The notes under the pieces: model-generated
Databases searched by the model: none
What the model saw: only the letters and a program-made list of their open reading frames with translations
What the model was told of the DNA's origin: nothing
Part shown: positions 7,984-17,933 of the stretch, piece by piece
Layout of the letters: each line of letters starts with the position of its first letter
How positions within the stretch are numbered: the stretch's first letter is position 1
Source: Mycolicibacterium anyangense
Lineage (GTDB): Bacteria; Actinomycetota; Actinomycetes; Mycobacteriales; Mycobacteriaceae
Direction of reading: 5' to 3'
Assembly (NCBI RefSeq): GCF_010731855.1
Contig: NZ_AP022620.1
Location: 5,208,001-5,272,000, forward strand
DNA length: 64,000 bases
Translations under genes and position numbers: made by a program

Positions 7984-9174
7984 ATGGCACGTGACACCTG
8001 GTTCGAAACCGTCGCGATCGCGCAGCAGCGCGCCAAGAAGCGCCTGCCGAAGTCCGCGTACTCGGCCCTGCTGGCCGGCAGCGAGAAGGGCCTGACGGTC
8101 TCCGACAATGTCGAGGCATTCGGCGAGCTGGGCTTCGCTCCGCACGTCATCGGTGCGTTGGAGAAGCGTGATCTCGCGACGACGGTGATGGGACAGGATA
8201 TTTCGTTGCCTGTCGTGATATCGCCGACCGGTGTTCAGGCGGTGCACCCCGACGGCGAGGTGGCTGTGGCCCGCGCTGCCGCGGCGCGCGGCACCGCGAT
8301 CGGGCTGTCGTCCTTCGCGAGCAAGCCGGTCGAGGAGGTCGTCGCCGCCAACCCCAAGACGTTCTTCCAGATCTACTGGCTCGGTGACCGGGCCGCCATC
8401 GCGGCGCGGGCCGACCGGGCCAAGGCCGCCGGCGCCGTCGGTCTGATCGTCACCACTGACTGGAGCTTCTCGCACGGCCGGGACTGGGGCAGTCCGAAGA
8501 TCCCCGAGAAGATGGATCTGCGCACCATGGTCACGATGTCCCCGGAGGCGCTGACCCGGCCCCGCTGGTTCCTGGAGTGGGCCAAGACGCTGCGCCCACC
8601 GGCACTGAGCGTGCCCAACCAGGCCATCCGCGGCGAGGGCGCCCCGCCATTCTTCGAGGCCTACGGGCAGTGGATGGGTACGCCGCCCCCGACCTGGGAG
8701 GACATCGCCTGGTTGCGGGAGTACTGGGGCGGTCCGTTCATGCTCAAGGGCGTGATGCGGGTCGATGACGCCAAACGTGCTGTGGATGCCGGTGTTTCAG
8801 CGATCTCGGTGTCCAACCACGGCGGTAACAATATCGACGGCACGCCCGCGGCCATCCGGGCGCTGCCCGCGGTCGCCGAGGCGGTGGGAGATCAGATCGA
8901 GGTCCTGCTCGACGGTGGCATCCGCCGCGGCAGCGACGTGGTCAAGGCGCTGGCGCTGGGTGCCCGCGCGGTGATGATCGGCCGGGCCTATCTGTGGGGG
9001 CTGGGAGCGGCCGGGCAGGCCGGCGTGGAGAATGTTCTGGACATCATGTACGGGGGCATCGACTCGGTGCTGCGCGGCCTGGGTAAGGCCTCGGTGCACG
9101 ACCTGACCCCCGAGGACGTTCTGGTGCCTGACGGATTCACCCGGACGCTCGGCGTCCCGCCGTCGTCGCACTGA
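7984..9174 (+). CDS. mftD: Mycofactocin FMN-dependent dehydrogenase MftD
   Basis: 396-residue FMN enzyme of the alpha-hydroxyacid oxidase/LldD fold that oxidatively deaminates the mycofactocin intermediate AHDP to the redox-active premycofactocin. The FMN and active-site motifs are SNHGGNNIDGTPA (about residue 279 on) and DGGIRRGSDVVKALALGARA. The family-typical SNHGGNN replaces the SNHGGRQ of true lactate oxidases. It lies 2 nt after mftC. A 126-nt gap separates it from mftE; no gene was seen there. Confidence 0.95.
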   Translation: MARDTWFETVAIAQQRAKKRLPKSAYSALLAGSEKGLTVSDNVEAFGELGFAPHVIGALEKRDLATTVMGQDISLPVVISPTGVQAVHPDGEVAVARAAAARGTAIGLSSFASKPVEEVVAANPKTFFQIYWLGDRAAIAARADRAKAAGAVGLIVTTDWSFSHGRDWGSPKIPEKMDLRTMVTMSPEALTRPRWFLEWAKTLRPPALSVPNQAIRGEGAPPFFEAYGQWMGTPPPTWEDIAWLREYWGGPFMLKGVMRVDDAKRAVDAGVSAISVSNHGGNNIDGTPAAIRALPAVAEAVGDQIEVLLDGGIRRGSDVVKALALGARAVMIGRAYLWGLGAAGQAGVENVLDIMYGGIDSVLRGLGKASVHDLTPEDVLVPDGFTRTLGVPPSSH

Positions 9175-9300
9175 TCCGGTGGGCGCCGCGCCCGGTGTGG
9201 CTGGCGTGACGGACGGGACGGTGGTGAACGCGGCGGGCTTGTTCACGGGTCCGAAAGCGAAAGAATTCTCCTTCTCTGGCGAACAATTGGCGCACGCCAG

Positions 9301-10044
9301 GTGAATTCGGCTTACCATCGGCCGGTGGCGTTGCGGAGCGAGTTGGGGAACTCGACATCGGGACAGCTCCGCGGCACGTCCGCGACGATCTTGATTCCGG
9401 TCGGATCGACCGAGCAGCACGGTCCGCACCTCCCGCTGGACACCGACACCCGGATCGCGACGGCCGTGGCGCGGGCCGTCACCGAGGAGCTCGACCGCGC
9501 CGAGCCCGGACAGTTCCTGCTTGCCCCCGCAATCGCCTACGGCGCCTCCGGCGAGCATGAAGGGTTCCCCGGCACGGTGTCGATCGGCACCGAGGTCCTG
9601 ACGTCGGTGCTGCTCGAGTACGGCCGCTCGGCCTGCGGCTGGGCCCGGCGGATCGTCTTCGTCAACGGCCACGGCGGCAATATCGAGGCGATGCGCGCGG
9701 CGGTCACGCTGCTGCGCCGGGAAGGCCGCGACGCCACCTGGGCCCCATGTGTCGCCGAGGGCGGCGACGCCCACGCCGGGCATACCGAAACCTCTGTAGT
9801 GCTTCACCTTTCACCGGCCGACGTCCGTACTGAGGCCTGGTGCAGCGGCAACCGGGAGCCGCTGGTGAACCTGTTGCCCCGGATGCGGAGCGGCGGTGTG
9901 GCGGCGGTGAGCGAGGTGGGCGTGTTGGGTGACCCGACGACGGCGACGGCGGCGGAAGGGGCGCGGATCTTCGACGGGATGGTCGCCGACTGTCGGGGGC
10001 GCCTGCTGCGCTGGACCCCAGCCGCCGACGGGATGCTCTCATGA
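9301..10044 (+). CDS. mftE: Mycofactocin peptidase MftE (creatininase family)
   Basis: 247-residue metal-dependent amidohydrolase that cuts the modified Val-Tyr unit from MftA. Metal-binding motifs are visible: [30 protein letters not shown] and FVNGHGGN. The GTG at 9301 is the first start in frame that leaves the whole fold intact. The stop overlaps the mftF ATG (ATGA), so the two are translationally coupled. Confidence 0.94.
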   Translation: MNSAYHRPVALRSELGNSTSGQLRGTSATILIPVGSTEQHGPHLPLDTDTRIATAVARAVTEELDRAEPGQFLLAPAIAYGASGEHEGFPGTVSIGTEVLTSVLLEYGRSACGWARRIVFVNGHGGNIEAMRAAVTLLRREGRDATWAPCVAEGGDAHAGHTETSVVLHLSPADVRTEAWCSGNREPLVNLLPRMRSGGVAAVSEVGVLGDPTTATAAEGARIFDGMVADCRGRLLRWTPAADGMLS

Positions 10045-11453
10045 GTCAGCCCCGGTTACCGGACGGCTTCGCCGTCCAGGTCGATCGACGGGTCCGCACG
10101 CTCGGATCGGGTTCGGCGCTGCTTGGCGGGTCGCCCACCCGGCTGCTCCGGCTGGCTCCGTCGGCTCAGACGTTGCTCGACGGCGGCCGCCTCGAGGTGC
10201 GTGACGCGGTCAGCGCGCAACTCGCCCGCACCCTGTTGGATGCGACCGTGGCACATCCCCGCCCTGCCGGAGGCCCGTCGCATCGCGATGTGACTGTCGT
10301 TATCCCGGTGCGCGACAACGCATTCGGACTGTACCGCCTGGTGATGTCATTGCGTGCCATGCGCGTCATCGTCGTTGACGACGGCTCGCAAACTCCGGTG
10401 AGCGCCGCCGATTTCCATGCCGCCCGATGCGAGGTCGAGGTGGTTCGCCACGACCGCAGCAAGGGGCCGTCTGCTGCCCGCAACACCGGACTGGCCATGT
10501 GCACCACGGATTTCGTGGCATTCCTGGACTCCGACGTGGTGCCGCATCGCGGTTGGCTGGAGGCACTGCTCGGCCACTTCTGCGATCCGGCAGTCGCGCT
10601 GGTGGCGCCGCGCATCGTGGGACTCGGGCACAGCGACGACCTGGTCGCGCGCTACGAAGCGGTGCGTTCGTCCCTCGATCTGGGGGAACGCGAAGCGCCG
10701 GTGGTGCCCTACGGCCCGGTGTCCCACGTGCCCAGCGCGGCGATCATCTGCCGACGGGCAGCGCTGCTGGAACTCGGCGGCTTCGACGAGACCTTGAGCT
10801 CCGGTGAAGATGTCGACCTGTGCTGGCGGCTGGTCGAGTCGGGGTCGAGGCTGCGGTACGAACCGATCGCCCTGGTGGCTCACGAGCATCGCACCCAGAA
10901 GCGGGACTGGTTGGCGCGCAAGGCTTTCTACGGCAGTTCCGCCGCACCGTTGTCGATCCGCCACCCGGACAAGACCGCCCCGGTGGTGGTGTCCGCGTGG
11001 AGTCTGCTGGTGTGGGTGCTGATGGCACTCGGCTCGGCGTCGGGCTATCTCGCGTCGTTGGTGTTCGCCGGTGTCACCACTGGGCGGATGGCCAAGTCAG
11101 TGCAGAACACCGATGCCGGGATCGGGGATGTCGCGGTTCTGACGCTACGCGGCATCGGCGCCGCCGCCCGCCAGCTCGCTGCTGCCACCTGTCGGCACTA
11201 CTGGCCGTTGGCATTGGTGGCCGCGGTGGTCTCGCAGCGCTGCCGACAGGCCGTGCTGGTCGCCGCCGTCCTCGACGGGGTGCTGGACTGGTTCGCCCGT
11301 AACCGTGGCGGTGACGGTGAGGGCAAGCCGGTCGGCCTGTTCGCCTACGTGCTGCTCAAGCGGCTCGACGACCTTGCCTACGGTGCCGGGTTGTGGACGG
11401 GTGTGGTCCGGGAGCGAACCCTGCGGCCGCTCAAACCACAGATCAAGACGTGA
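10041..11453 (+). CDS. mftF: Mycofactocin glycosyltransferase MftF
   Basis: 470-residue membrane-associated family 2 glycosyltransferase that adds beta-1,4-linked glucose units to premycofactocin (known for M. smegmatis). A family N-terminal segment of about 85 residues is followed by the GT-A domain with [18 protein letters not shown], the DxD-like FLDSDVVP and the [10 protein letters not shown] acceptor-base motif. Hydrophobic segments follow near residues 313-345 and 385-405. The stop at 11451-11453 overlaps an out-of-phase GTG (11450), which matters for the start of mftG. Confidence 0.94.
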   Translation: MSQPRLPDGFAVQVDRRVRTLGSGSALLGGSPTRLLRLAPSAQTLLDGGRLEVRDAVSAQLARTLLDATVAHPRPAGGPSHRDVTVVIPVRDNAFGLYRLVMSLRAMRVIVVDDGSQTPVSAADFHAARCEVEVVRHDRSKGPSAARNTGLAMCTTDFVAFLDSDVVPHRGWLEALLGHFCDPAVALVAPRIVGLGHSDDLVARYEAVRSSLDLGEREAPVVPYGPVSHVPSAAIICRRAALLELGGFDETLSSGEDVDLCWRLVESGSRLRYEPIALVAHEHRTQKRDWLARKAFYGSSAAPLSIRHPDKTAPVVVSAWSLLVWVLMALGSASGYLASLVFAGVTTGRMAKSVQNTDAGIGDVAVLTLRGIGAAARQLAAATCRHYWPLALVAAVVSQRCRQAVLVAAVLDGVLDWFARNRGGDGEGKPVGLFAYVLLKRLDDLAYGAGLWTGVVRERTLRPLKPQIKT

Positions 11454-11498
11454 CCGATAGCCCGGGTTGTCGACATCACGCACAGTGACGTTCTGATC

Positions 11499-12899
11499 GT
11501 GGGCGCTGGTAGCGCCGGATCCGTGCTCGCCGAACGGCTCTCGGCCGATCCCTCGTGCCGGGTCACGGTGGTGGAGGCCGGGTACGGTCCGGCCGAACCC
11601 GGTGTTCGGGAGATGACGGCCAACGGGACCCAGCTGCCGATCGGCACGGCGAGTCCGCTGGCCCGCCGGTATCGCACCACGCTGACACAGGACCCGGTCC
11701 GGATCGCCGACATCGTGCGCGGCAGTACCGTCGGCGGTTCCGGGGCGGTCAACGGCGGGTATTTCTGCCGGGCGCTACCCGCTGACTTCGATGACCCCGC
11801 CGTCCCCGGCTGGTCCTGGGCCGAGGTGACCGGCCATTACCGGGCCATCGAGACCGACCTGGACTTCCCCGAGCAGCACGACGGCGGCCCGATCCGCATC
11901 ACCCGGACCCATGAATTCAGTGGTAGCACAGCAGCATTCGTCGAGGCTGCCGGCGCAGCTGGGTACCGCTGGCTGCCCGACCTGAACGCGGAGCCTCGCG
12001 GCGAGAACTCCCCGCCGGGCATCGGCGCCGTCCCGCTCAACATCGTCGGCGGAATCCGGACCGGGCCGGGGGCTGCGTTCCTGCAACCAGCGATGGACCG
12101 GCCCAATCTCGAGGTGCTGACCCGGCACACCGTACTGCGGCTGCGGCTGGCCGGGTCGAGGGTGACCGGAGTCGAGGCGATCAGCCCGGAGGGCCGGGTC
12201 AGCTTGTCGGCCGACCGGGTCGTGCTGTCGGCCGGTGCCATCGAATCCGCGCATCTTCTGCTGCTGTCCGGTATCGGTCCGGCCGCGTCGCTGTGTGGCG
12301 CGGGGATCCCGGTGATCGCCGACCTGCCGGTGGGGCGGCGCACCTGGGACCATCCGGAGTGGGTGATCCCGACGACCTGGACGGTGGCGCCCGGCCGGCC
12401 GGTGCTGGAGGTGCTCCTGGTCGACGGTGACGTCGAGATCAGGCCCTACACAGGTGGTTTCATCTCGATGGTCGGGGAGGGAACGGCGGGCAGGCCGGAC
12501 TGGCCGCACCTGGGCGTAGCACTCATGCGTCCGAGGTCGCACGGCAGGGTGACGATCACCTCGGCCGACCCGGCCGCGCCCCTGCAGATCGAGCACCGCT
12601 ACGACAGTGATCCGGCCGATGTCGCGGAGCTGCACCGCGGCCATGCCCTGGCGGTTCAGATCGCCGGTGCGACAACCGAACTCGGTGAGCCGGCGTGGGC
12701 AACTTCGCAGCATCTGTGCGGTACCGCGCCGATGGGACGCGACGGCGACGAGTATGCCGTCGTCGATCCGCGCTGCCGGGTTCGGGGAGTCGACGGGCTG
12801 TGGGTGGTCGACGGGTCCGTGCTGCCGCGGATCCCCAGCCGGGGTCCGCATGCCACCATCGCGATGATCGGCCACCGCGCAGCGGAGTTCGTCTGCTGA
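11499..12899 (+). CDS. mftG: Mycofactocin-associated GMC oxidoreductase MftG, abnormal 5' end
   Basis: GMC-family flavoprotein thought to reoxidise mycofactocinol and pass electrons toward respiration. The sequence shows the FAD motif VGAGSAGSVLAERLS, GSTVGGSGAVNGGY, LSAGAIESAHLLLLSGIGP and a C-terminal GMC signature ending SRGPHATIAMIGHRAAEFV. Starting at GTG 11499 loses the first beta strand (SDVLI), although the in-frame DNA just upstream encodes it. Between the mftF stop (11451) and 11499 this frame has no ATG, GTG or TTG. A GTG at 11450, overlapping the mftF stop as GTGA, starts MTDSPG but is one base out of phase and stops at 11486-11488. A frameshift, a sequence error or a rare start (for example CTG 11493) is likely. 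Confidence 0.85.
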   Translation: MGAGSAGSVLAERLSADPSCRVTVVEAGYGPAEPGVREMTANGTQLPIGTASPLARRYRTTLTQDPVRIADIVRGSTVGGSGAVNGGYFCRALPADFDDPAVPGWSWAEVTGHYRAIETDLDFPEQHDGGPIRITRTHEFSGSTAAFVEAAGAAGYRWLPDLNAEPRGENSPPGIGAVPLNIVGGIRTGPGAAFLQPAMDRPNLEVLTRHTVLRLRLAGSRVTGVEAISPEGRVSLSADRVVLSAGAIESAHLLLLSGIGPAASLCGAGIPVIADLPVGRRTWDHPEWVIPTTWTVAPGRPVLEVLLVDGDVEIRPYTGGFISMVGEGTAGRPDWPHLGVALMRPRSHGRVTITSADPAAPLQIEHRYDSDPADVAELHRGHALAVQIAGATTELGEPAWATSQHLCGTAPMGRDGDEYAVVDPRCRVRGVDGLWVVDGSVLPRIPSRGPHATIAMIGHRAAEFVC

Positions 12900-12900
12900 C

Positions 12901-13563
12901 TCAGGCCGCCAGCGGAACCAGGGCCTGCGCCAGGCGGGTTGCGGCTTCCACCCCGTCGATGACGGGCACGCCAAGGCGCTGTCGAAGAGGGTGGGCGAAC
13001 CGGGCCATCGCCGCGCATCCGAGGACCACCGCGCCGCTGCGGTCGGTGCTCAGCGCGTACTCGCACAGCTGCGCGATCGGCAGGAAACTGCCGGGATCCG
13101 AATCGATCTGGAGTACCGGAATGTCGCAGGCATGGACCCCCAGGCACGAGCCGGCGGTGTAGTCGTCGGCCAGTTCCCAGGCCCGCGGCACCGTGGCCGA
13201 CATGGACGTCACCACCGAGAACCCGCCGGCCAGCAGTGCGGCAGAATGCATGGCGGCCTGTGCGATCCCCAGCACCGGTGCGCGCACGGCGCCGCGTGCT
13301 GCCACCAGGCCGGGATCGCCGAAGCAGGCGATCACGTAGGCGTGCGGGCGCTGGTCGTCCGGACCCGCTGCAGCAGCAGCGATCTCAGTGAGAAGCCCTG
13401 GTACACAACGGCGCTCGTCGTCCTCGCTCTCGATACTGGCAGGCCCGTCCAGTGGGTTGACGGCGCGGATCTCGGTGTCCGGGTGGGCTGCCAGGCGGGC
13501 GGCCTGCGCAATCGCGGCAGTCATCGTGGCCGTGGTGTTGGGGTTGACGAACAGCAGCCGCAC
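12901..13563 (-). CDS. Asp/Glu/hydantoin racemase family protein
   Basis: 220-residue cofactor-independent racemase of the Asp/Glu/hydantoin type. It begins VRLLFVNPNTTATMT, the usual family start, and carries both catalytic-cysteine motifs (VIACFGDPG and VVLGCAAMARF). GTG at 13563 is used because it removes a basic N-terminal extension that looks like promoter-side DNA. It ends 1 nt from mftG, convergently, and is divergent from a TetR gene. The substrate may be hydantoin, allantoin, malonate or aspartate and is not determinable here. Confidence 0.8.
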   Translation of the reverse strand: MRLLFVNPNTTATMTAAIAQAARLAAHPDTEIRAVNPLDGPASIESEDDERRCVPGLLTEIAAAAAGPDDQRPHAYVIACFGDPGLVAARGAVRAPVLGIAQAAMHSAALLAGGFSVVTSMSATVPRAWELADDYTAGSCLGVHACDIPVLQIDSDPGSFLPIAQLCEYALSTDRSGAVVLGCAAMARFAHPLRQRLGVPVIDGVEAATRLAQALVPLAA

Positions 13564-13668
13564 CAGCAGCAGTTTAGTGGCGGGCGCCGCAACACCGCAC
13601 CGCGGGCGTGACGGCACTCGGTACCCTTGTCGGACGGGCTCAGGGTGGGAACTGCCCGGGAAGGACGC

Positions 13669-14322
13669 ATGATGGCGGGGCAACGCAGCGACCCGCGACC
13701 GGCGCGCTCACGTGCCCGGTTGCTCGACGCGGCGACGGCGCTGCTGCGCAGTGGCGGCCCCAACGCCGTCACCGTCGATGCCGTCACCCGCGGCGCCAAC
13801 GTCGCCCGCGCCACCCTCTACCGGCATTTTCCCAGCGGGAACGACCTGCTCGCGGCCGCCTTCAACAGCCTGATCCCGCCCGCACCGATGCCCCAGGAGG
13901 GCGGCACATTGCGCGAGCGGCTGGTGGCCCTGGTGCAGGCGCAGGCCGAACTCATCGTCGACACCCCGTTGTTGCTGACCGCCACCTACTGGCTGGCCCT
14001 GGGTCCGGACATGGAGCGGATGCCGGACCGGGCGGACGGTGACAGCCCGGAGATCCGCACCCTACGGGAGCGGATCGCCCAGCAGTACGGGGCGCCGTTC
14101 GAGGCGATCTTGGCGAGTCCGGAGGCCGTCGCCGAGCTCGGTGAGGTGGACCGTGCACAGGCGATGATGCTGCTGATCGGTCCGGTGGTCACCGCCCGGA
14201 TCAGCACCCTGACCGACTTCGACTATCGCGAGTGTTCCCGCAAGGCGGTGGACGGCTTTCTGGCCGTGCACCGCCGCGCGGGTGACATCACTTCAGTTCC
14301 ACCCGAATCGGCAGGTGCTTGA
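13669..14322 (+). CDS. TetR-family transcriptional regulator
   Basis: Roughly 217-residue regulator with a typical N-terminal TetR helix-turn-helix (ARSRARLLDAATALLRSGGP, TRGANVARATLYRHFPSGND). Two adjacent ATGs (13669, 13672) follow AAGGA at 13661-13665; the second has better spacing. Its 3' end overlaps the convergent P450 gene by 35 nt. It is divergent from the racemase gene across about 105 nt. The likely targets are one or both neighbours; the effector is unknown. Confidence 0.85.
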   Translation: MMAGQRSDPRPARSRARLLDAATALLRSGGPNAVTVDAVTRGANVARATLYRHFPSGNDLLAAAFNSLIPPAPMPQEGGTLRERLVALVQAQAELIVDTPLLLTATYWLALGPDMERMPDRADGDSPEIRTLRERIAQQYGAPFEAILASPEAVAELGEVDRAQAMMLLIGPVVTARISTLTDFDYRECSRKAVDGFLAVHRRAGDITSVPPESAGA

Positions 14323-15538
14323 GACCGCCGACGAACGTGGTGGCCATCAACTCCGGCTCACCGGCCAGCTCGATGGATTTGATCCGCGGGATGAGTTCGG
14401 TGAAGAAGCTGTTCATCTCCATACGGGCCAGCGACGCGCCCAGGCAGAAGTGCACGCCGTAGCCGAACGACAGGTGCTTGTTCGGATCGCGCCCCACATC
14501 GAACGTGTCGGGGTTCTCGAAGACCTCTTCGTCCCGGTTGGCCGAGGTGTAGGCCAGGTAGACCGCCTCACCCTTGGGAATGGTCACACCGCGCACCACG
14601 GTGTCCTCCTGTGCGGTGCGCATGAACTCCTTGACCGGGACCGTCCAGCGGATCATCTCCTCGACGGCGGTGCCCATCAGGGACATGTCGTTCTGCAGCC
14701 GGGCCAGCTGGTCGGGATGTTCGAGCAGGGCGCGCATGCCGCCGGCGATTCCGGCGCTGGTGGTGTCGTGACCCGCGCTGGCCACGATGACGTAGTAGGA
14801 CAGCGTGTCCATGTCGGACAGCGGTTCGCCGTTGATCGTGGCATTGGCGATCGCCGAGGCCAGGTCGTCGGTCGGGTTCTCCCGCCGCGACGCCGTCAGT
14901 GCCGAGAAGTAGTTGAAGAAGTCCAACAACACCGCGAGCATGTCGTCGACGTCGCCGCCGCGCTGGAACTCTTCGTCATTGCCGCCGAACATCTCCTGGG
15001 TGAGCTTGAGCATGCGGGGGAAGTCCGAGTCGGGCAGGCCCAGCATGGTCAGGATGATGTAGAGCGGGTAGTTCACTGCGATCTCGGTCATGAAGTCGAG
15101 TTCGGGGCCCTTCTCGGCCATCTTGTCGACCCAGATCTTGGCCAACTCGTCACAGCGCGCTTTGAGGGCCTTGAGGACCTTGGGGCGGAACCAGTCGGCG
15201 CCGACCTTGCGCACATCCCGATGGTGCGGGTCGTCCATGTGGATCAGAGTGCGCAGCCCGGTGCCGGCCTCCAGATCGGCCAGCAGCTTCTCATCGGCCT
15301 CGGTGATCGCCAGCAGGGGACGGGGGAAGTTGGTGAACAGGTCATTCTGCCGCTCGATGTCCATGATGTCGGCGTGCTTGGTGATCGCCCAGAACGGCCG
15401 GTATTCGTCGACCTCGACCCAGGACACCGGGGCGTGAGCGCGAAGGTGGGCCAGTGACTCATAGAACCGCTTCTCGTCGGCATAGGCCTGGGGATCGGCC
15501 AGAACGCGGGCTGCGGGATCCATGATCCGGGTGGTCAT
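14288..15538 (-). CDS. Cytochrome P450
   Basis: 416-residue soluble bacterial P450. The I-helix oxygen motif AGHDTTSAG, the K-helix EEMIRW and the heme-binding FGYGVHFCLGASLARME with Cys365 are all present. ATG at 15538 has a GAGGAG ribosome site. It needs an external ferredoxin and reductase, and none is adjacent. The upstream gap shared with the esterase contains a TGAC...GTCA dyad (15571-15582) that might be an operator. The CYP family was not assigned because that needs identity to named members. The 35-nt tail-to-tail overlap with the TetR gene is notable. Confidence 0.9.
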   Translation of the reverse strand: MTTRIMDPAARVLADPQAYADEKRFYESLAHLRAHAPVSWVEVDEYRPFWAITKHADIMDIERQNDLFTNFPRPLLAITEADEKLLADLEAGTGLRTLIHMDDPHHRDVRKVGADWFRPKVLKALKARCDELAKIWVDKMAEKGPELDFMTEIAVNYPLYIILTMLGLPDSDFPRMLKLTQEMFGGNDEEFQRGGDVDDMLAVLLDFFNYFSALTASRRENPTDDLASAIANATINGEPLSDMDTLSYYVIVASAGHDTTSAGIAGGMRALLEHPDQLARLQNDMSLMGTAVEEMIRWTVPVKEFMRTAQEDTVVRGVTIPKGEAVYLAYTSANRDEEVFENPDTFDVGRDPNKHLSFGYGVHFCLGASLARMEMNSFFTELIPRIKSIELAGEPELMATTFVGGLKHLPIRVELK

Positions 15539-15714
15539 ACGGAGTCTCCTCGTTGGCTGTGCGCAAAACTTGACGGGTGTCAGATCAGTAGTGTGGGCGA
15601 TCACATCGGATAGGGGAAGAGATTTCGGGCGATTAGGGTCCGAAGACCCTGTTCCGGCGGGCAGGAGCGAAGCGACTCGGGGAGTGTCCCGCTCGCCGCG
15701 TAGGCTCAGATCCC

Positions 15715-17337
15715 GTGCTGTACCGATCGCTTCGCCGATTCCGAGCGGCCGTCGCGATCCTGATGTGCCTGATCCTGGTCGTCGGGTGTGCCGGCGGCAA
15801 CGGCCAACCCACATCGGCCCCGCCCGCGGCGGCGGTGCCTGCGCCGACGGTCGTGCACACCAGCGGGGGAGCGGTCCTTGGTGTCGATGCGCCCGGCTAC
15901 CGGGTATTCGACGGCATTCCTTACGCGGCACCACCGGTGGGTGCACTGCGCTGGCAGCCGCCGGCGCCAGTCGTGCCCTGGCAAGGCGTGCGTGATGCCA
16001 CCAGACCGGGTCTGCGGTGCCCGCAGGACACCCGTAACGATCCTGACTACGGCAGGCCCACCGGCGAGGACTGCCTGAACCTCAACGTCTGGACGCCGGA
16101 CGGGGCAACACCGGCCACCCCGCGTCCGGTGCTGGTCTGGATCCACGGCGGGGGCTTTCTCAACGGCAGCGCCGACATCTATGACTCGCGTTGGATGGCG
16201 ACCCAGGGCGACATCGTCGTCGTCACGATCAACTACCGGCTCGGGACATTGGGGTTCCTGGCGCATCCGGCGTTGAGCCGCAACGGAGATGCCGGTAACT
16301 ACGGCCTGGCCGACCAGCAGGCCGCGCTGCATTGGGTGCACGACAACATCGCGGCCTTCGGCGGCGATCCGGCCAAGGTCACCATTGCCGGGGAGTCGGC
16401 GGGTGCGATGTCGGTGTGCGATCACCTGGTCGCCCCCGGATCGGCCGGCCTGTTCCGCGCGGCGATCCTGCAGAGCGGCCCGTGTCAGTCGCAGGGCGCC
16501 CGCCCCACGGGGCGGCAGGTGAGCCTGACGTATGCCGCGAGCGTGGGCTGCCCGGTCGAGGCGGTCGCGCCCGAGTGTCTGCGTGCGCTTCCCGTTGCCC
16601 GATTGCTGCGGCCGCCGTTCTACGCGGGCTTCGGTGCCGACCGGCTCACCGGGCCGGTGACGGGTACCGACATGATTCCGGTCGATCCGATGACGGCATT
16701 CGCGACCGGGCGGGCCGCGCGAGTGCCCGTGCTGATCGGCACCAACACCGACGAGTTCGCCTTGTTCTCCGCCATCTGGTTCCTCCAGAACCATGGCTTG
16801 CCGCCGTACTCGACGTTGCTGGCCGACACCTTCGGCCCGGACGCGCCTGCGGTGGCCGCGCGCTACCCGCTGCAGCACTACGGCGGCAGCACCGGTCGGG
16901 CCTACTCGGCGGCGGTCACCGACGGCGAATTCGCCTGTCCCGCAGATGCGATAGCGAACGGTCTGGCGAGCAGTGCACCGGTCTACGCCTACGAGTTCAA
17001 CGACCGCACCGCACCGGCGCCCGATCCGTTCCGTGCAGTGCCCTTCCCCGTCGGCGCCAGCCACGGGCTCGACCTGCGCTACCTGTTCGACATCGGGGGC
17101 GCGCCGCCGCTCAATCCGGCCCAACGCCAGCTGTCCGACCAGATGGTCGGGTACTGGAGTCAGTTCGTGAAGACCGGCGTGCCGGACGTGACCGGCGAGC
17201 TCGCCTGGCCCCGGTTCAGCTCCGAATCGGGCACCGGCCAACGACTGTCCTTGCAACCCGGGAGATTGTCGGTCGTCACCGATTTCGCCGACCGCCACCA
17301 GTGCGCGTTCTGGGCGACGCTGAAGAGCGGTCGTTAA
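15715..17337 (+). CDS. Secreted type-B carboxylesterase, lipoprotein
   Basis: 540-residue alpha/beta hydrolase of the carboxylesterase/cholinesterase type. A signal peptide ends in a lipobox (LVVGC, Cys25), so the protein is probably anchored outside the membrane. The oxyanion loop WIHGGGFLNGS and the nucleophile elbow GESAGAMS (Ser228) are clear. GTG at 15715 gives the complete signal peptide. It is divergent from the P450 gene across 176 nt and ends in a TTAA shared with the convergent TetR gene. The substrate is an ester of unknown type. Confidence 0.88.
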   Translation: MLYRSLRRFRAAVAILMCLILVVGCAGGNGQPTSAPPAAAVPAPTVVHTSGGAVLGVDAPGYRVFDGIPYAAPPVGALRWQPPAPVVPWQGVRDATRPGLRCPQDTRNDPDYGRPTGEDCLNLNVWTPDGATPATPRPVLVWIHGGGFLNGSADIYDSRWMATQGDIVVVTINYRLGTLGFLAHPALSRNGDAGNYGLADQQAALHWVHDNIAAFGGDPAKVTIAGESAGAMSVCDHLVAPGSAGLFRAAILQSGPCQSQGARPTGRQVSLTYAASVGCPVEAVAPECLRALPVARLLRPPFYAGFGADRLTGPVTGTDMIPVDPMTAFATGRAARVPVLIGTNTDEFALFSAIWFLQNHGLPPYSTLLADTFGPDAPAVAARYPLQHYGGSTGRAYSAAVTDGEFACPADAIANGLASSAPVYAYEFNDRTAPAPDPFRAVPFPVGASHGLDLRYLFDIGGAPPLNPAQRQLSDQMVGYWSQFVKTGVPDVTGELAWPRFSSESGTGQRLSLQPGRLSVVTDFADRHQCAFWATLKSGR

Positions 17338-17933
17338 CCCCGCCACCGGGAATGTTCGACCACGGACAGTGCCTCGCCGACCTCGCGGGACAGCGACCGG
17401 CGCCGGCTACGGTCGTCGCGAACCCAGCGCTGGAATGCGAAATCTGCTGCAGCCAAAGATAATTGGACCAGCAGGCCGGGGCGGTTGTCGTTCGCCGGGT
17501 CGACATCCATCCGCTCGGCGATGAGGTCGGCCAGCCGGGTGCGGTCCGCGGCGGGCAGCAGCGTCACCCGGTCGAGCAGGTCGGGTGCGGTCAGGATCGC
17601 CTCGCGCCAGCTCTGCAGGTCCACGTCATCGAAGGATCCGACGCGCCCGACGATGGCTGCCGTCAGCGCCAGGTCGGCCGGTTCGTCGGCGGGTCGTCGC
17701 TGCAGCAGGGAGACGATCGCGGGGCCGCCGCGCTGCACCGGACCGAGCAGCAGCTCCTCCTTGGTGGCCACATGGCGGAAGAACGTCCGGGGCGAGACCG
17801 CCGCCTCGGCGGCGATGTCCTCGGTGGTGACGTTGCCGAATCCCCGTGCGGCGAAAAGGCGGTAGGCAGCGGCGTGGATGTCCGAGCGCACCTGGGCTCG
17901 CTGCCGGTCGCGCAGCGACGGGGTGTCGGTCAC
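17334..17933 (-). CDS. TetR-family regulator closing a five-gene operon
   Basis: 199-residue TetR regulator (helix-turn-helix AAYRLFAARGFGNVTTEDIA, AVSPRTFFRHVATKEELLL; C-terminal domain of the TetR_C type ending near WVRDDRS). The GTG at 17933 overlaps the SDR stop as GTGA, so it is translated with the upstream metabolic genes. As the last gene of that operon it probably autoregulates it in response to the pathway substrate. No operator was identified. Confidence 0.85.
   Translation of the reverse strand: MTDTPSLRDRQRAQVRSDIHAAAYRLFAARGFGNVTTEDIAAEAAVSPRTFFRHVATKEELLLGPVQRGGPAIVSLLQRRPADEPADLALTAAIVGRVGSFDDVDLQSWREAILTAPDLLDRVTLLPAADRTRLADLIAERMDVDPANDNRPGLLVQLSLAAADFAFQRWVRDDRSRRRSLSREVGEALSVVEHSRWRG

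Noticed and set aside
9175..9300. Possible extra small gene between mftD and mftE
   Set aside because: No start, ribosome site or reading frame with protein-like composition; left as spacer.
15571..15582. TGAC...GTCA dyad upstream of the P450 gene as an operator
   Set aside because: Only four matched bases per arm; mentioned with the P450 but not called as a site.
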